A stretch of DNA of 64,000 bases, taken from Sesamum alatum (lineage: Eukaryota; Streptophyta; Magnoliopsida; Lamiales; Pedaliaceae). Position 1 is the first letter of the stretch, and every line of letters starts with the position of its first letter. Shown one piece after another: positions 20,319-32,100 of this stretch. The position numbers and the translations under genes were made by a program. Below the pieces are notes generated by a model. That model was not told where the DNA came from. It saw only the letters and a list, made by a program, of their open reading frames with translations, and ran no database searches. The DNA is taken from assembly GCA_034509735.1 (NCBI GenBank), contig JACGWO010000004.1:9591395-9655394 (forward strand), in the 5' to 3' direction.

Positions 20319-22960
20319 TTAGTGCATGGTCCATGTACCCAACAATTTGGTCTAATACAAGCTCTATCCCCAACTTTGGCCGTGCATTGTCAAAAATACC
20401 CCCTATTTTTGACCAAATTGCTTTCAAATTGGCCCACACCATTAATTACTGACACGCTTTCCTACTAAAGTGCATCCAAATTGGCTCACACGAGTACACT
20501 ATAATTACTCTGACAGGCTAATAAACGTGTGTTTTGTGCTAATCCACAAAATTAGACAGGTGAAGGAAAACGGATTCTAATTTTAAAAATCCCACTTAAT
20601 GCTGTGTAAAGTCCAATCAGGCCCGTATCTATTATTTATTATTTATTATATTTGAAGGGGTCTTTTGACTCAAATTCTTCAATTTTGACTAAATAATGAA
20701 CTCTTGAAATTTACAATTTTTTTAATTATAAAAATATTTTAATTGGTAGGTATGTATTTATGATGAATATTAAAGATTAATTACCTTCCTTAAGTTTCAA
20801 AGTCCACCTTTTTTATTTTTCAAAACTTGCATTATTTAGTTGACAAAATTTATACTTTGTTAAAAATATTTATGGTAAATAAAATACTTAAGAAAGAATA
20901 ATAACGTGTGATCTTAAAAAAATGTGAGATATCTTATTTCTACTTTCTTTCAAATTCTAACATAATTCTTAATTAGTCATTTTCTTGGATAGCATTTATC
21001 TGGATGTTCTTAATTCTAGATGGAACATGTATTCTTATTTATGTTGTTATTACATTGTAAAATTATACGAATGTAGAGGATGTTAAGGCGAACAACGTTG
21101 ATCCGAGCATTATAAGGAAAAAGTCTTGCTAATTATCAATCTTGCGTCAAAAGTGGTATGGTTTGGCTTCTATCTTTACTTTGTTTCCTTCCATGTAAGA
21201 TGAAATATGAACTCATGCTATGTTTGATGTTTGCGTAAATTAGTTTATTGGGATGAACATCTTTTGCATTAGAAGTCAATTTGCTTTATTTTATGTCTTT
21301 TTGGATTTACAGTCGTAAAATGGGATAACATAAAGGCCAAATTTGTGAAATTAATGATATTACATGCTTGTGTAAAAACACAAATTTTTGTACTTGGCAT
21401 CAGTGTATTTGTGTGTGCTGATGATTTTTATCTTGATCTATATATAACTGGAGTCCTTTTGTCTGAAAATAATTATGTTGAAATGTCAAGAACGTCCTTG
21501 GAGATGATAAGCTATGTCTAGGGTTGGATGTTTTTTTGCTCAAATTAATTTATGAGTTTTTTTCCTTTTCCTTGCGTTAAAATTCTCTGGTAATATTCTA
21601 TTTATAAAATTTTGTATTTAATTATTTAGAATTTTTGTTGAATAATATTTGTGGACTAGGATTTTTGTAATACTTCCTCCTCCAATTTTCCTTAGTTCTA
21701 TTTAGTGTTTGGCAATATTTATATATAATATTCATATTTTCCACTTTTAGATATCCATTATTTTATTTTCATAAGCTACATATATGCATATATTTATAGT
21801 ATTCTCTTGGTGTATATCTCATGCAATAAATTTTTAATTATAATAGTTTTTTTTACAATTTATATATTTTATTAACATACTTTTTGTCATATTTTCATTG
21901 ATTCACTGATACTTATACATTAAACATTAAATTTTTGATTTCATGCAAATTGAGTTTTTTTTTTCTAATCAAACTTTCTTTGTAATCTTATATTGTTATC
22001 TAGGTTGTAAAATGAATGAACTACTTTATTTAATAAATGACGTGTTATCTTTCAAAATTTTAACATAAAATATATTTTGAGCTTTATAGATTTCTGTATA
22101 TTACAATACAAAAGTATTTTAATACTTGATAAAATGTATGGTATTTCATTTTCAATTTTTGTTTATATTTTCTTTCTTATTATTTTTTTTAAAGAACATG
22201 CTTCTTTTAAAAATTCTGTGTTTAGCTTAAATCAAGAATTTTAAAAATTACAGTTATGATTTTCATTTTTTTTTTCTCAAAACTTAATTATTTCTTTATA
22301 ATAGTTTAAATCCTTTCTTTTCTTTTCCCTTTTTACAATTTTTTTGCCATTGCATATCCAACTATTTCTTTTTTTCATTATTTCTTTTTTATGTTCAATT
22401 TCATGTCTCTTATGTGATATTTCCTATGTTTGTTTGTTTGTTTGTTTGTTGTTTTTTTTTTGTTAATCTTCTTTTTTTTTTTTTTATCTTTTAGATATTA
22501 TATTGACTTTTTTTTGTGAAGAATTTACTATGAAGTGTTTTTCTTTGGAGTTTTATGGCTTTATGATTTATGTATTTGCTTTTATGTGAAATGTTGTTTC
22601 TCATTTATTGTAAATTATGTGTTCTCCCCATTGTTATTATGTTTAACCAAGTTATTGCATAATAATTTGTTACTTAGAAACTTCATTGCATAATTAGTGT
22701 ACCTAAGAAGTAATTTGAAATAATCTTTTGACTTTCAATCATTTGCATCATACAATATCCAATTAATCAACACATAATCAATTGTTTTAAGAATATATAT
22801 TTTATTATTCTCTACGTGGACTAAACATTTAAGTTCGTGCAAATTAATAAAACATAAAAATGTTTATGAATTTAGTTTTTAATTTTTATTTAAAGTTTAA
22901 TCTAATATCTTAGCCGGTGCAAAACATATTCTGTTTGCCTTTTATATTTTTTATTATCAA
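20319..22960. other. Long A+T-rich non-coding stretch
   Basis: More than 2.6 kb with no ORF of note, many T-runs and weak internal similarity. It may be the body of an old Helitron or other non-autonomous element whose right end is near 24278, but the left end could not be fixed. A TTTG microsatellite lies at about 22431-22450. Confidence 0.35.
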
Positions 22961-23910
22961 TTATTTTATTTAATAAGTTCATGAAACATGTGATTCATAT
23001 GTATTTCAAGTCCACATTATACCAAAAAAGAGAAGATTACAAGCCTAGGTATGAACAATGTTTTCTTTTCATCGCTTTTTAATATTTTTCATAATCAATG
23101 ATTTATTCATGATTTACATAAGGTAATTTACATGTTAACCATAATTTGTTAAGTTCAGTTTAGCTTATTATCATACTTATTCCGATTATTTTATTAATAT
23201 TTTTTACAAAAAGATTAATTTTTGCATATATTTCTCTTCGGTCAGTTTTGCTTTTTGGTTTTTTAGTACCACTTCTTTTATTTTATGATTTCATAAATTA
23301 TGGAATATATATACAGTTGGGGTTCAAAATAATACATATATATACATATATTGAAAGCAAACTCTATCTTTTATTTATTTGTTTTTACTGCCATGCTTTT
23401 TTTTTTATTAGTTTGTTGATAGTTTTTTTGCAAAGATATTGGATGTTGCGTATACTTCTTTCAGTAAGTATTCGTACTTTTGTTGATTTTTTGATTTTGT
23501 ATTGTTAATTATTTTATTTATTAAGTTCATGAATTATGTGATATTACATTAATTTTTGTTTTTGTTTTCTTATGAGCAAGTTTTTTTTTTTTTACTTTTT
23601 TATGTTATGAGTTCTAGCAGTTTCCTTCACTTGCGAGCATTAAAAAGTATAAATTCAATTTTATTTTTAAACCTAATATTTTTTTATGTCCTGAATCAAT
23701 TATATAATTTTATCTCATATATGTTAATTATCTCATGACAATTATATATCCTACTATGCTTACTTTGATTGTTTTATTAATATTTTTTGCAAAGAAATTG
23801 AATTTTGCATATACTTGAGAGTGTTCATACTCCATTGTATTTATTAAGTTCATGAATTATGCGCAACATACATCAATTTTATTTTATTTTTATGATCAAG
23901 GTTTCTCCTT
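22961..23910. repeat. Degenerate long-period repeats
   Basis: Two modules recur in imperfect form. Module 1 is 'tttattaagttcatgaa', at about 22966, 23517 and 23838. Module 2 is 'ttattaatattttttgcaaa' followed by 'ttttgcatata', near 23185, 23420 and 23772. Spacing is uneven (240-540 bp), so these are decayed repeats and not a young tandem array. They have no coding function. Confidence 0.5.
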
Positions 23911-24199
23911 ATAAGTTTTATTTATTGCATGCAAAGTCATTAATTTTATCTCTTTAAATTGTATTTGTTGTCTATTTTCTAAATTCACCATTTGTCTGAA
24001 GCCATACTTAAGCTTCTTACTTTTATTCAAATAATGAGGATGGTTTCATTTAATTTATATAATAAAACATAGTTTTATTTTATCTATATCTTTCTGCATA
24101 TATATGTTATTAAAATTGTAAATTTCTTTGAATCTTCTTGATGTTGATGCATTGTAATTATTTTTTAAAAAAGAAAGTAATTAATATAAACAATTTTCT

Positions 24200-24278
24200 T
24201 TTGATTGACTTTCACATAATTAAAATTTTAATAGAATATAATTTCAATCATTATTAAATTAAATCCGTGCATAGCTAG
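24200..24278. mobile_element. Possible Helitron 3' end
   Basis: 'aaatccgtgcatagctag' ends in CTAG followed by T, the end rule for Helitrons (CTRR, inserted between A and T). The upstream 'ccgtgc' motif is common near plant Helitron termini. The usual GC-rich hairpin is not intact, and no 5' TC end was fixed. Weak call. Confidence 0.3.
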
Positions 24279-24594
24279 TATTTAATATTCCTACACATGT
24301 TAATAAATATGGCCTAAACGTACGGAATCAAACAATTTGCAAGGTATTATTTTATATCTTTGTTTCTAAATCTATTTTTCACCAATTTCAAGGCGGAAGT
24401 TCTCTTAGCGGGACGAGAAGTCAAGAATTCTTAAGAGGGTGTTTGGTTAAGTTTTTTTAAAATATTTTATAAATTCTTATTTTCTATACCTTATAAGATG
24501 TTTTAAAAACTTATAAAATGTTGGATTTTATTTTAAAAATAAGTTTTTAAAGGGTTTGGATAAAATAAAATGTTAAAACTTATAAAATATTTTC

Positions 24595-24828
24595 GAGAAA
24601 AATGCAAGAAACTTCCCTATGGTATTGCAAATGAGCAAATTACCCCCTATGAAAAAAATAAATAGCAATTTACCCCTCTATATTTTTCAAAATGAAACAA
24701 TTTACCTCCCTGCCTAGGGGGGTAAATTGCTTCATTTTTAAAAACATAAGGGGGTGCATTACTATTTTTTTCATAGGGGGTAAATTGCTAATTTACAATA
24801 TCACAGGGGGGTAAATTGCATTAAACCC
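24595..24828. mobile_element. Mutator-like foldback MITE (family A), nested
   Basis: 234 bp. The left end GAGAAAAATGCAAGAAACTT and reversed right end GGGTTTAATGCAATTTACCC start an almost complete palindrome with repeated 'taaattgc' and 'aaaatgaaacaatttacc' blocks around a centre near 24713. The flanks are the same 10-mer AAATATTTTC (24585-24594 and 24829-24838), that is, a 9-bp target duplication plus one chance base. It is inserted in an AGGGTGTTTGG-type MITE, so it is younger than that element. Confidence 0.85.
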
Positions 24829-25333
24829 AAATATTTTCACATATTATAAGATGTTAGGGTGTTTGGTATAATAATGTCTTTTATTGGTAAAATGATAAAA
24901 CAGGATATGATACTGTTATAATCAAATAAGTTGTTATATCTTGATATATTTTGTATTTAATTTTTTTAAAAATAATTTCGTAAATAGTACACATTAGTTT
25001 AACTTTAAATAAATATTTATTAGATAATTATTTTTTCAAAAATAAAAAAAAAATAATGGAATGTGACCTAAAGTTTTGTATAAAAATAATATACATGCAC
25101 ACTCATGCTAGTCGAATATTAGTATAGATATATAATTGATGTTCTCTTTGTTGATGCAATGACCATTTCTCGTATAATTTATAATATCTTGAATTTATAT
25201 GTTTTTACTAAATATAAAATCAATAGCAATCTTATTATTGTTTAACTATAATCATTTATCATTTAATAATTATGAAATTTCTTTTTTTTGAATGTAAAAA
25301 CACTAATTAACAATAAAATTCTTTAAAATTTTA

Positions 25334-25475
25334 GAGAGAGATGTTGTGTCTATGTATGTGTGTGAGAGAGAGAGAGTGTGTGAGTGAGAGAGAGAGAGCG
25401 AGAGAGAGAGAGAGAGAGAGAGAGTACTTGGTTCGTGTGTGTATTGTGTGTGTGTGCGCGTGTGGAGAGAGTTCG
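25334..25475. repeat. GA and TG microsatellites
   Basis: Interrupted (GA)n between about 25363 and 25424 and (TG)n around 25438-25462. A plus-strand frame here reads as Arg-Glu repeats and is an artefact of the microsatellite. Confidence 0.9.
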
Positions 25476-25740
25476 AGTGTTCGTGAATGAGGGTATTTTA
25501 GTCTTATACCATATTAATTTTATAGAGCTTATAAAATATTTTGAAAAAAGTTGGACAATATTAAATTTTTTTTAAGAGTTTATAAGTTTCAAAATATCTT
25601 ATTTTTAGATTTTATAAGCTCTTTAAGAAAACTTTTGCTAAACAAATTTTTAGAACTTATAAGCTATCAAATATTTTATAAAATATTTTGAAAAGCTTAT
25701 ATACTTAGCCAATCTCAAGGACCCTCTCTCCAATCCTTTC

Positions 25741-26279
25741 TATTAAAAAACTTAACTCTTAATCTCCCCTACCAAATAGTGTATTTTCATATTCTTTCAC
25801 CTCAATTTATTTGCGCCACTAATCCATTTTATTAAATTAAAGACATTCAAATTTCTACATTTATATTTTGAATTTTATTGTTTTGAGCTCATGTTATCAT
25901 ATTATTGAGATATACAAAAATAAATTTAATTAAAATCTTATATATAACTATGAGAAAATTAGAAGTCTTGGGGTGGGGACTTCGTGTGGTGCAGTAAGGA
26001 AGGTTGATAAACATAATTGGAAGTCGCTTGCAAATGTATTTGGGTGAATTTATAAATTTTTTAAAATATTTTATAAGATATTTAAAAACTTATAAAATAA
26101 TAAAGAATTTAAGTGACAATATGAAAACTTTCACCAATTGCGTGTATTGAGAAATTATTGTTTTTGTTTGCTAGAATAATGATATTTGAAAGCTTAACTA
26201 AAATAATTATGATTATTCTACTTAACGTGTCATTATTAATGAAAGGTGACATGTATACAATAATTGTAAGGATTTCATT
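25741..26279. other. A+T-rich spacer
   Basis: No gene. A short piece of the AGGGTGTTTGG-type MITE arm ('aaatattttataagatattt') lies at about 26064-26090. Confidence 0.4.
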
Positions 26280-26858
26280 TAGAGATGAAAATGGGTCCAG
26301 GTCTAGGACGGAGCTAGCCCCGTTCAGTTTGGGGTGGATTTTGAAGTCATAATTTAGTCCGATCCCAAGGCGGGTCTCGCGTCTTGGTATTTTGGATCTA
26401 GACCCAATTCGAATCTAATTTTTTTTAATATATTTTTATATGTACTTATTCAAAGTATATTTATACATATATGGAAAATTTTCAATGTTTTATTTATACT
26501 TACATATAATATATAAAAAATAATTTTTTAAATTAAAATAAAGATATAAAATAGTTTAGAGACATTTTAATGTATATAAGTAACAAATAGTTTAAAAGTT
26601 TTACATTTACAAGCATAAAAATGTACATGCTCATAAAAAATATAACCTTTTAATAATATTATAGTTTCATAATTTTGAAGTTATGGTAATATATTTTTTT
26701 AAAAGATGTATTTTAATATGTTAAAAATTTTATATTGAGTCTACTGCGTCCAACGTGTCCGGTCTCCAGCTGAGGCATGTTGCGTCCAACAATTTATTAG
26801 CGGAATAGTTATCGAGTTTCGACAAACTAATCCCAAACCCAATCCGTTGCCATATCTA
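26280..26858. mobile_element. hAT-like non-autonomous element
   Basis: 579 bp. The left end TAGAGATGAAAATGGGTCC pairs with the reversed right end TAGATATGGCAACGGATTGG. This 'tagagatggcaa..ggg' end type is typical of a common plant hAT MITE group. The flanks ATTTCATT (26272-26279) and ATTTCATC (26859-26866) make an 8-bp target duplication with one mismatch. The interior is A+T-rich and has no transposase. Confidence 0.75.
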
Positions 26859-26866
26859 ATTTCATC

Positions 26867-27489
26867 ACAATTCATAGTGATAATTACTACTATATAAATT
26901 ATCATTAAACATGTGTTGTTAATTATCTCGAAAAAACTTAAATACAGGACATTTTTCACTAGGAATTTGCAAAAATCCACATTGCAATTAGTAAAAACCC
27001 CTTTTAAAGCAAGACCAAAGAAGCAACATGTCACTTCCCTGCTTTACTAGTTCAAGTTTTGTAAATCTATTCCAGAAAAGGTGAAACATCACAAATGCCA
27101 AAAACAAACTACTTTTGGGCCTATTCTGGCATAAAACTGAAAAGGCACAAATAAGTTATTTGGTAGTACTCTTCGTTTATGCTTTATATAACTATCTTTA
27201 TAAGTAAATAGTACTCATTTTTTATACTTTTTCATTTTGTAATAGAGTAGTACTCCTTTATTTATGCTCCATCATTCTGTATGGGAGTAGTATTTTTTTA
27301 TTTATGGCTTTACTAGTTATATTAGGGAGTTAATACTCGCCGTTGTACATTTTGATTTTATTGATGATTTAATATAGAAGGGATGGGAACCCCAAGAAGC
27401 TCTCTACACCCGGGGTGATTACTTTTATTAAAAAAAAATAATAGAAAAACAAAAGCATTTGGTATAGATGCTTTTAGCATTGCTTCTTT
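26867..27489. other. Non-coding spacer
   Basis: Short frames on the minus strand have no domain. 'gtactc'-type words recur (27170-27330: several 'agtagtactc' blocks), which suggests an old repeat, but nothing more specific. Confidence 0.35.
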
Positions 27490-27722
27490 AGAAAACTGAA
27501 AAAGGCACAAATAAGGCATCTGGTGTAAGGCACGAATAAGGTTTGATTCACTCATAATTTGTAGTTTATCATCACTTTTTTTTTTTTTTTTTGTATTAAA
27601 CTCAAAGATGAATTAAAAAAACTGAAAAAGGCATGAATAAGGTTTGATTCACTCATAATTTGTAGTTTATCATCACGTTTTTTTTTATATATATATTAAA
27701 CTCAAGGATGAATTAAAAAGAC
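27490..27722. repeat. Direct repeat of about 115 bp
   Basis: Two adjacent copies share 'aactgaaaaaggca', 'aataaggtttgattcactca', 'taatttgtagtttatcatca', a T-run, and 'attaaactca.ggatgaatt'. They lie at about 27494-27617 and 27619-27719. The second copy lacks a short segment of the first. This is probably a local tandem duplication. Confidence 0.75.
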
Positions 27723-27910
27723 CCTTTTTGACCCTCCTTGATATACTAAAAAATAAAATTTTAATTATCAAAAAGTAATATACCAGATTATGTAAGTTTT
27801 TTTTATCGATTTTGTCCATGTTACATGGCTTTTATAAATCCGAACACATTATTCTTTTCCTATTTCCTTTTCATTTTCATTTTCCTTTTCTTCTTTTGTG
27901 GTGATTGGCC

Positions 27911-28479
27911 TGATAATGTTACTAATTTATAAATCCGAAACTAGAGAGGAAAGACTTAGAGAGAGAATTCTTGAGAGCTCACTATTCTTTTCAGATTGTG
28001 AGTAGGTGTATTTGAAGTGTAAGGCCTCACAGCCTTTTATAGGCAAGGCCAACATTAGCCATCAATTGCAGGATTAAGCTGCAAAAAGATATATACTGAG
28101 ACTGAGACATTCGCCCTAACACCCACGGTGGGAGCCGGCCAGGCAGGGCCAGCAGGCGGTGGCTCGCATGTGGGGCAATCCTATAGTCACTTTAATCTCT
28201 ATAAAACTTCAAATATCACTTGAACCTTAAACTTAATATAAGAAGTTTAAGTAATACATAAACTTCCAATGTGGGACAAGAATGAGTGTGAAAACACATA
28301 CCCCCACATCCACTTTATATACACATTAAGATTCAATATTTTCCCATCATATTCCTATGTGGGACAAGTATGCTTTCTCTAATTTCCACTCTATCTAATC
28401 TATGGATTCACCATATAACGACATCCATATTTTAGACTAAATATTGTTACAAATTAGCAACATATTCAATTAAACAACA
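27911..28479 (-). repeat. 3' LTR of the decayed copia
   Basis: On the minus strand the LTR starts TGTTGTTTAATTGAATATG directly after a purine tract. It contains TATAAAAGG (complement at 28033-28041) and a G+C-rich block around 28132-28175 (gccggccaggcagggcc). The inner edge at 28479 is clear. The outer edge near 27911-27920 is an estimate because there is no partner LTR. Confidence 0.7.
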
Positions 28480-28492
28480 ATTCCCCACAAAT
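28480..28492 (-). other. Polypurine tract of the decayed copia
   Basis: The minus strand reads GGATTTGTGGGGAAT immediately before TGTTG of the LTR, the same arrangement as in the young copia at 5689. Confidence 0.6.
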
Positions 28493-29717
28493 CCATATAT
28501 TGAAACTCAAGCTTTTGTAACTTGCTTTCAATAATGGTACCTCTCAATTTGAACTACTGTTTAAGTTATCTAACGTCAGCTGTCACCGAGTCAAATAGAA
28601 CTAAGCCTTGAATTTGAGCCCCTGAGTGTGACCATGTCTGTCAGTAACAACAAGCCACCGGCTATGTATTGATCTTTAGGGTTGACACTATAAGCCATGT
28701 CTCCTGATCCTGTTCTTGAATGCTTTTAAGGACTCCATTCCTTAGTTGCGGCCAAACAACTGCATTCACTTAGTTGGGCATCTCCAGGGATACACTGCTA
28801 GCATCTCGTCTAAAGGACTTGACCCCATTCAGAGTTAAACTCTTACGATACTTGCACTATCAACACCTTTCAGAATTACAGGGGATAGACACCAGATACA
28901 AAGTATCAGTCTATGTATTGGTGCTCGGACATACCCTACGACTTGTTAATACCACATTGAGCCTTATTTGTGGGATCTCCACTTAGAAGGTTGGGTTGCT
29001 ATCGTAGATATGTCACTGATGGGTTTTCAGTCTCATCCCTAATCTGGATTTTTGTACTAATGACAAATTTAATCCTTTAGTCAAAGATCAACCACATTGT
29101 CTTTTATTCCCATAAAGTTATTGCATATAACTCTGTCCAACACTAATTCTCATATAGACTTGAGTCTAACTTGAATATGTCTTGTGGTCTTTTGATTGTA
29201 TTTACGACTCCGAACCTTTGCAATTATGGTTCAACTATCACAATATACAACAATAGGTGGAAGAGGTTGGCTTACGATAGGAAGTTGTAACAACAACCCA
29301 TACAAGCATTCAGCCTCGGTTCTAGTCGTATCCAATGCACATAACTCGGTTTAAAAAATAGACCGGGTTATCAAGGTCTGTTTTGTAGACTTCTAGAAAA
29401 CAACGCCCCCACCTAAGGTAAATACATATCCTGAATACCCATTACTCCCCGAGTTTTTAGCTATTCAGCTAGCATCACTATATCTCTCAAGAACAACAGA
29501 GAATCTGCTATAGTGAATGGCCAGTGATACTATGCCTTTAAGGTACCCAGTACCCTATCTAAAGCTCACTAATGGGTTTTGTCATGACAACTAGTGTATC
29601 TACCGAACTTTGAGACAAAAAATGATATATCTGGTCTTGAGCCATATGCTAAATAATGAAAACTCTTAATAATTTGGGAATACCTTAGTTGTGCTACCTA
29701 CACACCACTTTCATTTT
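28493..29717 (-). pseudogene. Copia RNase H remnant and 3' region
   Basis: Around 29230-29410 the minus strand translates in broken frames to RNase H-like stretches (WKSTKQT, RTEAEC, VYCDS), the order seen intact in the young copia. No long frame survives. The remainder towards the LTR is untranslated. Confidence 0.55.
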
Positions 29718-30438
29718 TTAATAAAGCACAAAAGGATCATATGGTGTCTTTGCCATTTTACAATTTTGATAGCCAAATTTCTCACTAATCTTCTCAACGT
29801 AGTGAGACTGAGAAATGGCTATATCGTCAGTTGAGCGAATCAACTTGATGCCAAGAATTACATTATCCTCATTCATATCTTTCATTTCAAATTTATTTTT
29901 CAAGAATGAGTTGGTTTAAGTGATTATATCTAAATTAGGTCCTATTAATAGAATGTCATCTATATACAGGCATAAAATGATAATATTATCCCCCTTAACC
30001 TTACAGTAAATACACTTATCACTCTCATTCACAGTGAAGCCAAACAACAGATCGTTTTATCAAACTTTTCATGCCATTGTTTGGGTGCTTGTTTTAGTCC
30101 ATAGAGAGACTTCACAGGTTTACAAACTTTGTTCTCGATATCATATGTTACAAATCCCTCAGAAGATTATACACCAAAGCAAGTGCTATAAGCACACGAA
30201 TAGTAGTCAACCGAGCTACCGGAGAATAGGCTATCGAAATAATCTATTCACTCCTTTTATTTAAACCCCTTAGCGACCAATTTCTAGCTTTAAATTTATC
30301 AACGATCCCATCAGATTTTAGTTTCGCCTTGAAAATCCACTTACACCTAATCATAATACACCCTGTAGGAAGATCGACTAACACCCATGTCATGTTAGAG
30401 ATTAGGGAGTCTATCTATCTTTTGACAGCCTCATTCCA
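29718..30438 (-). pseudogene. Copia reverse transcriptase remnant
   Basis: The frame 29718-29903 gives KNKFEMKDMNEDNVILGIKL and [17 protein letters not shown], the RT palm-to-connection stretch. Upstream, around 29935-29965, broken frames show the LYIDD catalytic region. Stops and indels separate the pieces. Confidence 0.75.
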
Positions 30439-30651
30439 CTACTTGACTTCGGAAGAAGCCATAACATCTCTGAAGGTTACCGGATCATCCTCGATGTGGT
30501 AAGTGACAAAGTCACTTTCAAAATTCTTGACAATCTTAGCTTTCTTACACCGTCTAGGTCCATCTGACTCCTTATGAGTCGGACTTGAACTACTAGGATT
30601 AATCCCCACATTTGTCATGTTCAGGAATAGATGTGGAGGCAACTGAATCAT
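30439..30651 (-). pseudogene. Copia polyprotein: linker between integrase and RT
   Basis: This frame encodes a polar linker with RRCKKAKIVKNFESDFVTY followed by a DDPVTFRDVMASSE-type stretch, equivalent to the '[16 protein letters not shown]' part of the other copia. One stop separates it from the integrase frame at 30652. Confidence 0.65.
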
Positions 30652-31509
30652 CTAGTGAACACTTTGAGATATTCCTGTTTTCATAGATAATACATCTTCC
30701 GAGAAAGTAGCATCACGAAATTCAACTATTGTGTCTTCAATGCCTGAAAATTCTGATTTAATAATCAGAAATCTCAAAGCATAACTTGTCTCCATATAGC
30801 CCAAGAACACAACATCAACAATCTTAGGGCTCAATTTCTTTCTCTTATGTTCAGAGACCAACACTTTTGCTAGGCACCCCCACACTCGAAAGTATTTGAG
30901 CGTTGGTTTTATACCTTTCCATAGTCCGAAAGGAGTACTCATATTGTGTTTAAGAGGGACTCTATTCAAAATATGGAAAACCGTACTCAAAGCCTCTCCC
31001 CACAAATGCTTAGGAGACCCAGAATTTAACAAAAGACTGTTAATCATATCATTAAAAGTTCTATTCTTTCGTTCTGCTATTCTATTAGACGAAGGTGAAT
31101 ATGGAGGTGTTTCTTCATGAATTATGCCAAAGTGTTGGCAATATTCACTAAACGCCCTCGACCCATATTCTCCGCCACTATCGGACTTTAATCGTTTAAG
31201 TTTTTTACCAGTTTGGGCTTTTGCTTCATTTTTAAACAAAATAAATTTATCTAAGGTTTCATCCTTGTTTCTAATGAAATAGACGTAACAGTATCTACTG
31301 CAATCATCTATAAATGTAATAAAATATCTCTTATGGTCCCTAGTTAAAATCCCATTGAACTCACAAATATCATTGTGAACTAAATCAAGTATTTCTGAAT
31401 CCTTTTCTACTGATTGATAGGGTTTCCTAACTTGTTTAGTTTCTACACAAAATTGGCATTTGTGCCCTCGTTCAATATTATAACTAGGTATTAAAACGAG
31501 ATTCATCAT
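30652..31509 (-). pseudogene. Copia integrase
   Basis: A 285-codon frame still carries the integrase core: CQFCVETKQ (zinc-binding end), LVHNDICEF (first Asp), LKSDSGGEYGSRAF (second Asp) and [11 protein letters not shown] (Glu), followed by HLWGEALSTVFHILNRVPLK and [11 protein letters not shown]. The DDE triad is therefore present. It is cut off from its upstream part by a frame break at about 31509. Confidence 0.85.
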
Positions 31510-31764
31510 TCATTTGAGTGAACCTAAATTTAACTGGCCTAATCTGCTATGCCACAAATCAGATTCAACATTCATAACAATAGAGTCTGAAACAACAATT
31601 GTATTGCATTCAACACGAATTTTAGACGAACCATCAGATAAATACCCTTCACCAACAAAAACACCAAATTGTTGAATTACAATTTTATTAAATTTGAATG
31701 TATGTTCACAACCTTCACTAACTATAACATAAGCTAATAATGTTTCTCCTAATAGTAGGTACAT
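31510..31764 (-). pseudogene. Copia pre-integrase region
   Basis: The frame has FVGEGYLSDGS and DLWHSRLGQLNLGSLK. The latter is the HxxLGH-type pre-integrase motif, with the last His replaced by Gln. Confidence 0.75.
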
Positions 31765-31806
31765 GGTGCACTCTTTTAAGAGACAGAATACGCCCTGAAG
31801 GAAACT

Positions 31807-32100
31807 TCAAGTCCATGTTCCTATCCCAAGTACTTCAGCCGTACTTGAGTTTCCCATGATTACTGTCTTTTTATTAACGACTTGATAAGACACAAAAAGT
31901 GATTTATCAGCACAAACATGCACATTTGCTCCAGTGTCAATGAACCAGTCAAAAGGTTCATAAACAGTCAGGAGTTCGGGTTGTATAGAAACATACCTTT
32001 CAGTTGCTCTTGAGGCGCTAGCACCGCTAGAAACCCCCAAAACCATGTTGATAGTTGCCTCCCCAGTCTTGGCCTTTTTACTAGTACAATCGTTGGCCCA
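31807..32100 (-). pseudogene. Copia protease and zinc-knuckle remnant
   Basis: FDWFIDTGANVHVCADKSLF contains the aspartic protease DTGA. Upstream, the knuckle region reads NCGQVGRWANDC. The usual first Cys and the His of CCHC are replaced (Ser and Arg), so the knuckle is not functional. Confidence 0.75.

Larger units (their letters stand above)
24431..25740. mobile_element. Cluster of AGGGTGTTTGG-type MITE pieces
   Basis: Outward-facing pieces start 'agagggtgtttggttaagtt' at 24431 and 'ttagggtgtttggtataata' at about 24853. The complementary 'ataagctatcaaatatttta' region lies at 25660-25700. The first piece contains the nested family A foldback (24595-24828). The cluster also includes the GA/TG microsatellite. 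Exact element borders and target duplications could not be set. Confidence 0.45.

Noticed and set aside
25384..25575. Frame beginning with Arg-Glu repeats
   Set aside because: It is a direct translation of the GA microsatellite.
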